Part shown: positions 8,202-16,811 of the stretch, piece after piece
How the letters are laid out: every line of letters begins with the position of its first letter
Position numbering within the stretch: position 1 is the stretch's first letter
Origin: Comamonas endophytica
GTDB lineage: Bacteria > Pseudomonadota > Gammaproteobacteria > Burkholderiales > Burkholderiaceae_C
NCBI RefSeq assembly: GCF_023634805.2
Contig: NZ_CP106881.1
Span: forward strand, 2,772,001 to 2,836,000
Direction of reading: 5' to 3'
Length of the DNA stretch: 64,000 nucleotides
Translations under genes and position numbers: made by a program
Notes under the pieces: generated by a model
The model's database searches: none
Told to the model about the DNA's origin: nothing
The model's input: the letters and a program-made list of their open reading frames with translations, nothing else

Positions 8202-9650
8202 ATGACCCAATTCGACAATCTCATCAACGGCCAGTGGACTGCCGGCAAGAGCTACAGCCCCAACACCAACCCCAGCGACCTGTCCGACGTGGTGGGCGAG
8301 TACGCCCAGGGCGATGCCTCCGACGTCAATGCCGCAGTGGCCGCCGCCGCCGCCGCCTTCCCGGCCTGGAGCACCTCGGGCATCCAGGCGCGCCATGATG
8401 CGCTCGACAAGATCGGCAACGAGATCCTGGCGCGCAAGGAAGAGCTGGGCGACCTGCTGGCACGCGAGGAAGGCAAGACCCGCCCCGAAGCCATCGGCGA
8501 AGTCGGCCGCGCGGGCCAGATCTTCAAGTTCTTTGCCGGCGAATGCCTGCGCCTGGCCGGCGAGACGCTGCCTTCGGTGCGCCCGGGCATCGGCGTCGAG
8601 ATCACGCGCGAGCCCATCGGTGTCGTCGGCCTGATCACGCCCTGGAACTTCCCCATTGCCATTCCCGCCTGGAAGATCGCGCCGGCCCTGGCCTTCGGCA
8701 ACTGCGTGGTGCTCAAGCCCGCCGACCTGGTGCCGGGCAGCGCCTGGGCGCTGGCCGACATCATCCACCGCAGCGGCATCCCCGCCGGCGTGTTCAACCT
8801 GGTCATGGGGCGCGGGCGCGTGATCGGCGAGGCGCTGGTCAACCACGAGGATGTGGCGGCCATCAGCTTCACCGGCTCGGTGGGCGTGGGCAAGGGCATT
8901 GCCGCGGCCTGCGTGGCCAGCGGCAAGAAGGTGCAGCTCGAGATGGGCGGCAAGAACCCGCAGGTGGTGCTCGATGACGCCGATCTGAACCAGGCCGTCG
9001 AGCTGTCGGCGCAAAGCTGCTTCTACTCCACCGGCCAGCGCTGCACGGCCTCGAGCCGCCTGATCGTCACGGACAAGATCTACCCGGCTTTCATCGAGGC
9101 GCTGCAGGCGCGCATGGCAAAGATCAAGGTCGGCGATGCGCGCGCCGCGGGCACCGACATCGGCCCTGTGGTCAGCCAGGCGCAGCTCGAGCAGGATCTG
9201 AGCTATGTGGAGATCGCCAAGGCCGAAGGCGCGGTGCTGGCCGCCGGCGGCGCGCGCATCGCCTGCCACACCGGCAGCGCCAAGGACGGCTATTTCATGC
9301 AGCCGGCGCTGTTCGTGGATTCGACGGCCGGCATGCGCATCAACCGCGAGGAAGTGTTCGGCCCCGTGGCCAGCGTGATCCGCGTGCGCGACTATGAAGA
9401 GGCGCTGGCCGTGGCCAACGACACGCCCTTCGGCCTGGCCGCCGGCATTGCCACCACCAGCCTCAAGCACGCCACGCATTTCAAGCGCCACAGCCAAGCC
9501 GGCATGGTCATGGTCAACCTGCCCACGGCGGGGGTCGACTACCACGTGCCCTTCGGCGGCCGCAAGGGCTCGAGCTACGGCCCGCGCGAGCAGGGCCGCT
9601 ATGCGCAGGAGTTCTACACGACCGTGAAGACCGCCTACACGCTGGCCTGA
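8202..9650 (+). CDS. 2,5-dioxopentanoate (2-oxoglutarate semialdehyde) dehydrogenase
   Basis: A 482-residue aldehyde dehydrogenase, the last step of the aldarate route, giving 2-oxoglutarate for the TCA cycle. It shows ITPWNFPIAIPAWKIAPAL, FTGSVGVGKGI, the general-base glutamate in LEMGGKNPQVVL (E247) and the nucleophile in STGQRCTASSRL (C281). The C-terminal signature VPFGGRKGSSYGPREQG and the YHVPFGG context match the ketoglutarate-semialdehyde subgroup rather than generic ALDHs. GAGGAA lies upstream of the ATG, and the gap to the lactonase is 27 bases, so they are likely co-transcribed. Confidence 0.92.
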   Translation: MTQFDNLINGQWTAGKSYSPNTNPSDLSDVVGEYAQGDASDVNAAVAAAAAAFPAWSTSGIQARHDALDKIGNEILARKEELGDLLAREEGKTRPEAIGEVGRAGQIFKFFAGECLRLAGETLPSVRPGIGVEITREPIGVVGLITPWNFPIAIPAWKIAPALAFGNCVVLKPADLVPGSAWALADIIHRSGIPAGVFNLVMGRGRVIGEALVNHEDVAAISFTGSVGVGKGIAAACVASGKKVQLEMGGKNPQVVLDDADLNQAVELSAQSCFYSTGQRCTASSRLIVTDKIYPAFIEALQARMAKIKVGDARAAGTDIGPVVSQAQLEQDLSYVEIAKAEGAVLAAGGARIACHTGSAKDGYFMQPALFVDSTAGMRINREEVFGPVASVIRVRDYEEALAVANDTPFGLAAGIATTSLKHATHFKRHSQAGMVMVNLPTAGVDYHVPFGGRKGSSYGPREQGRYAQEFYTTVKTAYTLA

Positions 9651-9682
9651 TCCAGCCCGCGTTTCAACCAGCTTCTCTTTGC

Positions 9683-9706
9683 ACCGGGCCCTGGCCCGGT
9701 TTTTTT
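9683..9706 (+). terminator. Rho-independent terminator of the aldarate operon
   Basis: ACCGGGCC-CT-GGCCCGGT forms a perfect 8-bp stem followed by seven Ts. It ends the plus-strand operon just before the convergent apaH stop. Confidence 0.9.
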
Positions 9707-9714
9707 ATGCTTGT

Positions 9715-10560
9715 CTATTTGGTCGGCTGTTGCTGCTCGCAATGCACCTGGATGAGTTCGCGCTCGGCCAGAGAATCGCCAAAGCGCATCGCGCTCAGGC
9801 ACCCGCCCCAGACGCAACCGGTGTCCAGCCCGATCAGGTCGTGCCGTGCCACCAGCCCCTGCGTGGACCAATGGCCGAAGGCAATCGGCGTGTCTGCGGT
9901 ACGCCGCCCCTGCAGGTCGTACCAGGGCAGCAGGCCCGCGGATGCCTCGCTGGCGCTGTCGCTGCTGTCGAAATCCATGCGCCCTTCGGGCGTGCAAAAG
10001 CGCATGCGCGTGAGCGCATTGACGATGACGCGCAGGCGGTCGGCGCCCTCCAGGCCATCGCTCCAGGCCGCGGGGGCATTGCCGTACATCGTCGCGAGGA
10101 AGGAGGGCAGGTCGTCGCTGCGCAACGCCGCCTCGACCTCGCTGGCCAGCGCCAGGGTCTGGTCCACATCCCATGCCGGCAGCACGCCCGCATGCACCAT
10201 CAGCAGCCGCTCGCCGGCGGCCGTGGTGTGCAGGCGCGCCAGCGGCTGGCGGCGCAGCCAGTCCAGCAGCGCGGCGCGGTCCGGGGCCTGGAGGATGCCT
10301 TGCAGGGTGTCGCGCTTGCCCGGCGGGCGCACCCCATGGGCGGCGGCCAGCAGGTGCAGGTCATGGTTGCCCAGCAGCGGGCGCACCGCATCGCCCAGCG
10401 CGATGCAGCGGCGCAGCACCTGCAGTGATTGCGGGCCGCGGTTGACCAGATCGCCCAGCAGATAGAGGGTATCGCGGCTGGGCGAGAAATCCACTTCCTC
10501 GATCAGGCGGCCAAGGGCTTCGTCGCAACCCTGGATGTCGCCGATACAGTACATTGACAT
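9715..10560 (-). CDS. apaH: Symmetrical diadenosine tetraphosphatase
   Basis: A 281-residue metallophosphatase that splits Ap4A into two ADP. The family motifs are complete: IGDIQGCDEAL, LLGDLVNRGPQS, LLGNHDLHLLAAAHG and MVHAGVLPAWD, with IAFGHWSTQGL near the end. Length matches E. coli ApaH (280). The start is MSMYCIGDIQG, although a long upstream open frame exists. It starts only 24 bases from the divergent transporter gene at 10585, so the two promoters must overlap the opposite coding regions. Confidence 0.95.
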   Translation of the reverse strand: MSMYCIGDIQGCDEALGRLIEEVDFSPSRDTLYLLGDLVNRGPQSLQVLRRCIALGDAVRPLLGNHDLHLLAAAHGVRPPGKRDTLQGILQAPDRAALLDWLRRQPLARLHTTAAGERLLMVHAGVLPAWDVDQTLALASEVEAALRSDDLPSFLATMYGNAPAAWSDGLEGADRLRVIVNALTRMRFCTPEGRMDFDSSDSASEASAGLLPWYDLQGRRTADTPIAFGHWSTQGLVARHDLIGLDTGCVWGGCLSAMRFGDSLAERELIQVHCEQQQPTK

Positions 10561-10584
10561 GATGTTCTTTCTGTTTATAGATTC

Positions 10585-11883
10585 ATGGATTTTCTGCTGA
10601 TTGCGCTCTTGACCCTGCTCAATGGTGTGTTTGCGATGTCGGAATTGGCGCTGGCATCGAGCCGCAGGGCCCGCCTTGCAGGCATGGCCGAAGACGGCGA
10701 CAAAGGGGCGGAAGCGGCTTTGGTGCTGCTGGAAAATCCAACCCAGTTCCTGTCGTCGGTGCAGGTGGGCATTACCTCCATCGGCATGCTCAACGGCATC
10801 ATCGGCGAAGCCGCATTCAGCGATGACCTGGCCCATTGGCTGCGCAATATAGGCATGCCCGAAGGCGCATCGGGCGTGACCGCCACGGCCATCGTGGTGG
10901 CGGTAATCACCTTCATCACCATTGTTTTCGGCGAACTCGTGCCCAAGCGCATCGGCCAGCTATATCCGGAAACCGTGGCGCGGCTGATTGCGCGCCCCAT
11001 GACATGGGTGGCCAGCATTGCCAAGCCTTTCGTGCGCCTGCTCTCGGCATCGACGCAGACCGTATTGACGCTGCTGCGCATCAATGATTCGGCCAGCCGC
11101 GCGGTGACCGAGGAGGAAATCGTCGCCAGCCTGGAAGAAGGCCGCGATGCCGGCGTCATTGAATTTCACGAGCACCAGATGGTGCAGAACGTATTCCGTC
11201 TCGATGACCGCTCCTTGACTTCGCTGATGGTGCCGCGCTCGGACGTGCAATGGCTCGATGCCGATTTGTCGGTGGCCGAAGGTTTGCGTCTTTCGGCCGA
11301 TGGCCAGGAAAAGGGCAGCCATTCCTGGTATCCGGTATGCCGCGGATCGCTCGATGAGGTGGTGGGCGTCATCAGTGTGGCGCGCATGTTGGCGCTGGGT
11401 GCGGGTGCGCAAGGCAATTTGGGCATGCATGCCTTGCCCGCAGCGTTTCTGCCCGAAACCCTCACTGGAATGGAATTGCTCGACCAGTTGCGCGCCCGTT
11501 CGGGGCGCATGGTGTTCGTCGTCGATGAATACGGCGTGGTGCAGGGCATCATGACACCGCGCGATCTGCTCGAAGCCATTACCGGTGAACTCAAGCCCGG
11601 CGCCCATGCGGATGCCTGGGCCACGCCGCGCGAAGATGGCTCCTGGCTGCTGGACGGCGTCATGCCCATCTCGGAACTCAAGGCGCGGCTGGATATACGC
11701 GACCTTCCTGAAGAGGAGCGGGGCCGCTATAACACCATTGCCGGTCTTTTGCTGGCTGAAACCGGGCGCTTGCCTGCAGTTGGCGAAAGAATCGCCTGTG
11801 CAGGCTGGATCTTTGAAATCGTCGATCTGGATGGCAAGCGCATTGACAAGGTACTGGCAGAGAAACTGAAGGAATCCGAGTGA
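10585..11883 (+). CDS. CNNM/CBS-domain (CorC/HlyC-type) transport protein
   Basis: A 432-residue inner-membrane protein of the hemolysin/CorC family, linked to magnesium or cobalt efflux. An N-terminal DUF21/CNNM transmembrane domain (about 1-190) holds LLIALLTLLNGVFAMSELALASSRRARL and VAVITFITIVFGELVPKRIG. Two CBS repeats (about 200-340, MVPRSDVQWLDAD, FVVDEYGVVQGIMTPRDLLEAITGEL) and a C-terminal CorC/HlyC domain with YNTIAGLLL follow. The start is kept because the hydrophobic N-terminus is typical of the family, even though no clear ribosome-binding site is seen. Confidence 0.9.
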   Translation: MDFLLIALLTLLNGVFAMSELALASSRRARLAGMAEDGDKGAEAALVLLENPTQFLSSVQVGITSIGMLNGIIGEAAFSDDLAHWLRNIGMPEGASGVTATAIVVAVITFITIVFGELVPKRIGQLYPETVARLIARPMTWVASIAKPFVRLLSASTQTVLTLLRINDSASRAVTEEEIVASLEEGRDAGVIEFHEHQMVQNVFRLDDRSLTSLMVPRSDVQWLDADLSVAEGLRLSADGQEKGSHSWYPVCRGSLDEVVGVISVARMLALGAGAQGNLGMHALPAAFLPETLTGMELLDQLRARSGRMVFVVDEYGVVQGIMTPRDLLEAITGELKPGAHADAWATPREDGSWLLDGVMPISELKARLDIRDLPEEERGRYNTIAGLLLAETGRLPAVGERIACAGWIFEIVDLDGKRIDKVLAEKLKESE

Positions 11884-11949
11884 TCGGGTTGAAAATCACC
11901 GGTTAAATGATGAGGGAAGTACGTATGCTGGAGTGGTTTTTTATTTTTC

Positions 11950-11955
11950 TATAAT
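11950..11955 (+). promoter_or_regulatory. -10 hexamer ahead of the H-NS-like gene
   Basis: A perfect TATAAT lies in a very AT-rich stretch (about 11935-11970), 40 bases before the ATG at 11995. No strong -35 is visible at the right distance. AT-rich DNA of this kind is a typical self-regulatory target for H-NS proteins. Confidence 0.5.
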
Positions 11956-11994
11956 ATCCAATCACTTTTTACTTCTTCTGAAGACCCTGATACC

Positions 11995-12285
11995 ATGAAT
12001 TCCTACAAAGAATTGCTCAAGCAAAAAGAAGCGCTGGAACAGCAGATTCATGAGGCGCGCAGCCGCGAGTTGTCCGAAGCCATCTCGCGCGTCCGCTCGC
12101 TGGTCGCCGAATATGAAATGACGGCTGAAGACGTTTTCCCTCCTGCGCGTGCCGCCCGCAGTACGGGCACTGGTGCCAAGGTTGCTCCCAAGTACCGCGA
12201 TCCCAATACCGGCCAGACCTGGACCGGCCGTGGCAAGGCACCCAAGTGGATTCAGAACGAAGAGCGCGAGAAGTTCGCCATTTAA
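11995..12285 (+). CDS. H-NS-family histone-like nucleoid protein
   Basis: A 96-residue DNA-binding protein of the short betaproteobacterial H-NS type. Residues 1-45 form the coiled-coil oligomerisation part (YKELLKQKEALEQQIHEARSRELSEAISRVRSLV). A linker with basic residues follows, and the C-terminus is the DNA-binding motif YRDPNTGQTWTGRGKAPKWI. It probably silences AT-rich or horizontally acquired DNA such as the island at 46.4-64 kb. It is a single gene followed by its own terminator. Confidence 0.92.
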   Translation: MNSYKELLKQKEALEQQIHEARSRELSEAISRVRSLVAEYEMTAEDVFPPARAARSTGTGAKVAPKYRDPNTGQTWTGRGKAPKWIQNEEREKFAI

Positions 12286-12302
12286 TTGCTTGCAATTAAC
12301 CA

Positions 12303-12326
12303 AGGGCCTGCATTGCAGGCCTTTTT
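12303..12326 (+). terminator. Rho-independent terminator of the H-NS-like gene
   Basis: GGCCTGC-ATT-GCAGGCC forms a 7-bp perfect stem followed by TTTTT, 17 bases after the stop. Confidence 0.88.
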
Positions 12327-12401
12327 AATTTTCGGCATCAAGATGTAAAAGTTACTATCTAACTGAATGGATTTTGGCCGTACAACCTTGGTCTGCGATC
12401 T

Positions 12402-12418
12402 GTTCGATATTATCGAAC
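12402..12418. promoter_or_regulatory. Palindrome upstream of the FAD monooxygenase
   Basis: GTTCGAT-ATT-ATCGAAC is a perfect inverted repeat in the 243-base gap between the H-NS terminator and the monooxygenase start. It looks like a dimer-binding operator, but no regulator gene stands next to it and the cognate factor is unknown. The rest of the gap shows no other clear feature. Confidence 0.4.
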
Positions 12419-12569
12419 TTGCGCACGGTGCATGGTCCCTACGTCAATAGCGGCAAAACCGGCACGAAATCGCATCGATTCGAAGCACCGCGCACATAAA
12501 AGCCTGGATGGGTCCTACACGCCGGACCCGGCACCGTGCTTTATGCAAAAGCACGGGCACAATGCAGGC

Positions 12570-13778
12570 ATGAAAAAGCAGGTGTTGATTGCCGGCGGCG
12601 GAATTGGCGGATTGGCTGCGGGTATTGGGGCGACATGCGCTGGTTGCGATGTGCGGCTGTTTGAACGCGCGCGGGAATTCAGGGAAGTCGGCGCCGGCAT
12701 ACAGCTGGGGCCGAACGTGGTGCGCGGGTTGCAGGCCTGGGGGTTGCAAGGGAGCCTGCAATCGGTGGCGGCGGTTCCCGAGGCCCTGCAGGCGCGCAGC
12801 GCGCTCGGCGGCCACGCGCTGGCACGCCTGCCGCTGGGCAGCGCCGCGGTGCAGCGCTATGGCGCCGCCTACTTGACGATCCACCGTGCCGATCTGCATC
12901 AATTGCTGCTGGAGGCACTGCGCCGCCATGCCGACGTGCATCTGAACCTGGGGCAGGCCATGGAGAGCTTGCGCGAGTCCGACGGGGTGGTGACCTTGCG
13001 TGGCGCCGATGGCAAGCTGGTCGAAGGCGACGCGCTGGTCTGCGCCGACGGCGTGCACAGCCGCCTGCGCACGCAGCTGCTGGGCGACGGTCCACCGCGC
13101 CCGACCGGCCATCTGGCCTACCGCGCCATGGTGCGCCAGGCCGATCTGCCGCAGCAGCTGCGCACCAGCGAAGTGACGGCGTGGCTCGGCCCCCGGCTGC
13201 ATGTGGTCCAGTATCCGGTGCGCCGCGGCGAACTGCAGAACCTGGTGGTGATCGTCCAGGGCCCGGCGCCCGCGGACATGGAACGCTGGGACCACGCGGC
13301 CAACGCCGCGGACCTGGAATCTGCGCTGGCCGGCACCTGCAGCGCGTTGCAGGACTTGGTGCACGGCGTTACCGACGTGGGCGCCGAATGGCGCCTGTGG
13401 CCCCTGGCAGACCGTCCGCCGCTGCGCTCCGCGGGCGAAATGGCCCGTGGGCTGGTGGCGCTGCTGGGCGACGCGGCCCATCCCATGCGGCCCTATCTTG
13501 CGCAGGGCGCAGGCATGGCGATCGAGGATGCGGCCGAGCTGCAGCGGGCGCTGTCCATGCATGATCTCGAGATGGAACTGCGATTGAGGCGTTATGCGCT
13601 CAACCGGTGGCAGCGCAATGCGCGGGTGCAGGCCCGGTCGCGGCGTAATGGAAGGATCTTCCATGCCACCGGACCCGTGCGTTGGGGCCGGGATACCGCA
13701 TTGAAGTTGCTGGGGGCGCGGATCATGGATCTGCCTTGGCTTTATCAGGGGGATGGGTCCAGGGCAAGTTCGCTGTAG
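12570..13778 (+). CDS. FAD-dependent aromatic monooxygenase
   Basis: A 402-residue flavoprotein hydroxylase of the salicylate/3-hydroxybenzoate 6-hydroxylase group. It has the dinucleotide fold VLIAGGGIGGLAAGIG, the E/R FAD contact (LFERAREFREVGAGIQLGPN), the DG motif (VCADGVHSRLRTQL) and the GD motif (LLGDAAHPMRPYLAQGAGMAIEDA). A longer frame starts at 12432, but the ATG at 12570 gives the canonical N-terminus. The substrate is unknown. No ring-cleavage genes are adjacent. Confidence 0.87.
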   Translation: MKKQVLIAGGGIGGLAAGIGATCAGCDVRLFERAREFREVGAGIQLGPNVVRGLQAWGLQGSLQSVAAVPEALQARSALGGHALARLPLGSAAVQRYGAAYLTIHRADLHQLLLEALRRHADVHLNLGQAMESLRESDGVVTLRGADGKLVEGDALVCADGVHSRLRTQLLGDGPPRPTGHLAYRAMVRQADLPQQLRTSEVTAWLGPRLHVVQYPVRRGELQNLVVIVQGPAPADMERWDHAANAADLESALAGTCSALQDLVHGVTDVGAEWRLWPLADRPPLRSAGEMARGLVALLGDAAHPMRPYLAQGAGMAIEDAAELQRALSMHDLEMELRLRRYALNRWQRNARVQARSRRNGRIFHATGPVRWGRDTALKLLGARIMDLPWLYQGDGSRASSL

Positions 13779-13907
13779 GAGCTTTCGGCAGAGGCCGGGT
13801 CCCGGCCCGGCAGCCGGCTCACTTTGACGGATTCAGCAGCACGCCTGTGCCGAGGGCAGGAGCATGCAGTAAGCACCAAGCCCCAAAGCACCAAGCACGC
13901 AAATTCT

Positions 13908-15179
13908 TCAGCCCTGCTTCAAGCTCTCAGACTGCGGCAATGTCTGAAAAGCCGCCGCCCCCAGGCAAAGCATCCCTGCAATCCCCACCATCACCGCCCC
14001 GAATGGATCAACCCCATACCGCACAGCCACCGCCGCGAACACCCCGGTGAGCCACTGCATCAAAGCCGCCCCCAGGAACATCGCCATGGTCAGCAGCGCC
14101 ATCGCGCGTCCCGTGGCCTCAGGGGGGTAGGAGGAGCGCACATGGGCGTACTGCAGTATCGAGCAGCCCGAAACGATGACGATCAGGATGATCAGCGCGA
14201 CATTGAGCCAGGCGGCATGCAGCAGCCCGAGCGCCGCGAACATCAGCGCCACCGCGGACACCGCGCCCACGAGCAGCCGTCGGCGCCGCAGCGGCCCCGG
14301 GTCCATGCGCCCGAACAGGCCGGGGCTGACCAGCGAGATCAGGGACACCGTCAGCGCCAGGTGGCCGCTGGCCACCAGCGTCCAGCCGTGGCGCTCCATC
14401 AGCAGCGGGCCGAGCCAGAGCCCGCGCAGCGTCAGGAACGAGGCGTAGGTCACGAGCCCCATGGCCAGGATGCCCCAGCTGTGCGGCTGGGCCAGCAGCG
14501 CGCCGAATTCGCGCGTGGCCGCCAGCGGGCTCTGGCGCGGGCCGGGGCGTGCGCTCTGCACCGGCTCGTGCACCTTCCAGGCGATCAGCAGCCAGGACAG
14601 CAGCGACAGCAGCCCCAGTGCCGCGAAGGCCGCGCGCCAGCCATGCTGCTCGACCAGCCAGGCCAGCGGCGAGCCGGTGAACAGCATGCCGATGCCGCCC
14701 AGCCCCATGCCGATGCCGGACACGGCGGCGAATTGCGCGGCCGGGAAATGGCGCGCGATGAACACCGTGCACGCCAGAAAGGCCGGCGCGCAGCCCAGCC
14801 CGATCAGCGCCTGGCCGGCCAGCAGCCAGCCATAGCCGGGCGACCAGGCGGAGAGGGCTGCGCCCAGGATGCTCAGCGGCGCGGTCATCAGCACCGTGCG
14901 GCGCAGGCCATAGAGGTCGATGCCCACGCCCATGAACAGCTGCACGGCGCCGAAAGTCAGCGCAAACAGGCTGGCGAACAGGCCCAGCGAAGAGGGCGAC
15001 AGGCCGAAGTCGGACTGCAGTGCAGCGGCAATCATTGCCGTGACGGTGCGATAGGCCTGGCTCAGGGCAAAGCCGCTGAGCAGCACGAGCAGCATGGCCC
15101 ATGCCGTGTGCCTGGAAAGTGCGGGGGCGGCGCTGCTGCACGCGTCGCGCGCGGGCGTCGGGTTCGGGGTGGTCCTCAT
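13908..15179 (-). CDS. MFS transporter
   Basis: A 423-residue major facilitator with about 12 hydrophobic segments, for example TAWAMLLVLLSGFALSQAYR, LGLFASLFALTFGAVQLFMG and WLLAGQALIGLGCAPAFLAC. The loop 2-3 signature is GIDLYGLRRTVL. It is 70 bases downstream of kynA on the same strand, so it could be part of that transcript, but nothing in the sequence fixes its substrate. The 129-base gap to the convergent monooxygenase holds a GC-rich inverted stretch (GGCCGGG..CCCGGCC) and no gene. Confidence 0.85.
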   Translation of the reverse strand: MRTTPNPTPARDACSSAAPALSRHTAWAMLLVLLSGFALSQAYRTVTAMIAAALQSDFGLSPSSLGLFASLFALTFGAVQLFMGVGIDLYGLRRTVLMTAPLSILGAALSAWSPGYGWLLAGQALIGLGCAPAFLACTVFIARHFPAAQFAAVSGIGMGLGGIGMLFTGSPLAWLVEQHGWRAAFAALGLLSLLSWLLIAWKVHEPVQSARPGPRQSPLAATREFGALLAQPHSWGILAMGLVTYASFLTLRGLWLGPLLMERHGWTLVASGHLALTVSLISLVSPGLFGRMDPGPLRRRRLLVGAVSAVALMFAALGLLHAAWLNVALIILIVIVSGCSILQYAHVRSSYPPEATGRAMALLTMAMFLGAALMQWLTGVFAAVAVRYGVDPFGAVMVGIAGMLCLGAAAFQTLPQSESLKQG

Positions 15180-15249
15180 GCCTCGAGCCTAGCCGCAACC
15201 GGCGGCATCCGCTGTCGCCTCGGGCTCGGGGTAACCCCGAATCGCGCGC

Positions 15250-16107
15250 CTACAGCGCCGAGCGCAGGCTCCAGATCTCGGGAAACAGCACCACGTCCAG
15301 CATCCTGCGCAGATAGCCCACGCCGCTGGTGCCGCCCGTGCCGCGCTTGAAACCGATGACGCGCTCCACGGTGCTCACATGGCGGAAGCGCCAGAGCCTG
15401 AACGCGGCCTCGAGGTCGGTGAGTTCCTCGCCCAGCTGGTACAGGTCCCAATGGGTCGCGGGATCGCGGTAGACCGTGAGCCAGGCCTGCTCCACGCCAG
15501 GATCGGCGCGGTAGGGTTGGCTCCAGTCGCGCGTGCAATGGCTTTCGGGCACGGCAAGGCCGCGGCGCGCCAGCAGGCGCAGCGCTTCGTCGTACAGCGA
15601 GGGGGCGCGCAGCGCGGCATCGACCATCGCCAGCAGATCGGGCCGATGGGCATGGGGTCCGAGCATTGCGGCATTCTTGTTGCCCAGCGCGAACTCGATG
15701 CGGCGGTACTGGTAGCTCTGGAAGCCGCTCGACTGCGCGAGATAGGGGCGGATGGCGCTGTACTCCGGGGGTGTCATCGTGGCCAGCACATCCCAGGCGT
15801 GGACCAGCTGCTCCATGATCCGCGACACGCGCGCCAGCATCTTGAATGCCTTGGGCAGCTCGTCGCCCGCGACATGCGCGATGGCGGCGTGCAGCTCGTG
15901 CAGCATCAGTTTCATCCACAGTTCGCTGGTCTGATGCTGGACTATGAACAGCATCTCGTCGTGGTTCGGCGACAGCGGCTTTTGCGCCGAGAGCAACTGG
16001 TCGAGCTGCAGATAGTCGCCATAGCTCATGCGCTGGCTGAAGTCGAGCCGGGCGTGCTCCTGCTGCACGCTGGACTCAGGGTCGGACGGGGGGGACTGGA
16101 AGCTCAT
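15250..16107 (-). CDS. kynA: Tryptophan 2,3-dioxygenase
   Basis: A 285-residue heme dioxygenase that opens the indole ring of L-tryptophan to N-formylkynurenine, the first step of the pathway completed by kynB and kynU at 20543-22452. It shows [39 protein letters not shown] and the region with the axial heme histidine, [22 protein letters not shown]. In-frame ATGs at 16137 and 16140 would extend it. I chose 16107 because the family N-terminus is variable and the following sequence is already complete. No strong ribosome-binding site supports any choice. Confidence 0.94.
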   Translation of the reverse strand: MSFQSPPSDPESSVQQEHARLDFSQRMSYGDYLQLDQLLSAQKPLSPNHDEMLFIVQHQTSELWMKLMLHELHAAIAHVAGDELPKAFKMLARVSRIMEQLVHAWDVLATMTPPEYSAIRPYLAQSSGFQSYQYRRIEFALGNKNAAMLGPHAHRPDLLAMVDAALRAPSLYDEALRLLARRGLAVPESHCTRDWSQPYRADPGVEQAWLTVYRDPATHWDLYQLGEELTDLEAAFRLWRFRHVSTVERVIGFKRGTGGTSGVGYLRRMLDVVLFPEIWSLRSAL

Positions 16108-16281
16108 GGCGGCGCGGCAGGCAGTGGGCAGATCCATCATAGGCGCGTGCCGGCGCCGGCGCGCGGCATGGGTGCCGGATCGCTGCCATCCGCGGTTGTA
16201 CCGCAACGCATGGGAACCCTGGGGTGGGCCAGGTTACTCACCTCAGGCTTGGCTCTTTTCAAAGGAAGGAATCGTTGCTCC

Positions 16282-16707
16282 ATGGCGCGCCCCTACCCGC
16301 CAGCTCTTGCCGAGCTTGTCCTGCCCATTGAAGGGAATGTCCGCGGACTGGCGGCGGATAGGGTTTGCCAGAGCGTTCGGCAGTCCCCGGTGCATGAATC
16401 GTTCATGCTGGTGGTGCGGACCGCGCAAAACCTCGGGTTGGCCACCGGCATGAGCCTCGATGCCCATGAAAAGCAGTTGCAGATCGAAGGCCTGCCTTAC
16501 ATCGATACCACGCTGGCCTGGCTCAAGAAGGAAATTCTCACGCTGCCCGAGCACTGCGCCCCGCATCTGAGCCTTCTCGACCATCTCGTCCAGACCCAGG
16601 CGGCACTTGCCGCCGCTCTGGGGCCGCAGGGTACGCAGCCGGTCTATCCGGGGATCGAGCGCCGTGCCGCCCCACCGCCGGATGGCCCGGATTTGCCCCA
16701 CGCCTGA
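16282..16707 (+). CDS. Short paralogue of the middle region of the putative effector
   Basis: A 141-residue protein with no known domain. Residues 12-130 align by eye with residues ~345-470 of the 697-residue protein at 17349-19442: SPVHESFMLVVRTAQNLGL against TPVHEPFMQVIKSAEKLGL, then DAHEKQLQIEGLPYIDTTLA against DAHKELSKEKGFPHLEETLA, and GIERRAAP against GIERRGAE. It may be a decayed duplicate of the effector or a free-standing copy of one domain. GGAAGGA lies 11 bases before the ATG, so it may be translated. The chaperone gene follows 104 bases later on the same strand. Confidence 0.6.
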   Translation: MARPYPPALAELVLPIEGNVRGLAADRVCQSVRQSPVHESFMLVVRTAQNLGLATGMSLDAHEKQLQIEGLPYIDTTLAWLKKEILTLPEHCAPHLSLLDHLVQTQAALAAALGPQGTQPVYPGIERRAAPPPDGPDLPHA

Positions 16708-16811
16708 CCCGGAGCCCCTGCCAGGCGCTGGGCTCATCTGTGAGTTGACATGCGCTCTCGGATAGCGCCCGCTGCGTGCTCCGAGGCAGGCCGCGACTCG
16801 AGGGAACCACT

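Noticed and set aside
16213..16245. GGAACC followed by TCAC, as a possible hrp-box ahead of the effector cassette
   Set aside because: Spacing (19 bases) and the second half do not fit GGAACC-N15/16-CCACNNA. No PIP-box-like TTCGB pair was found either.
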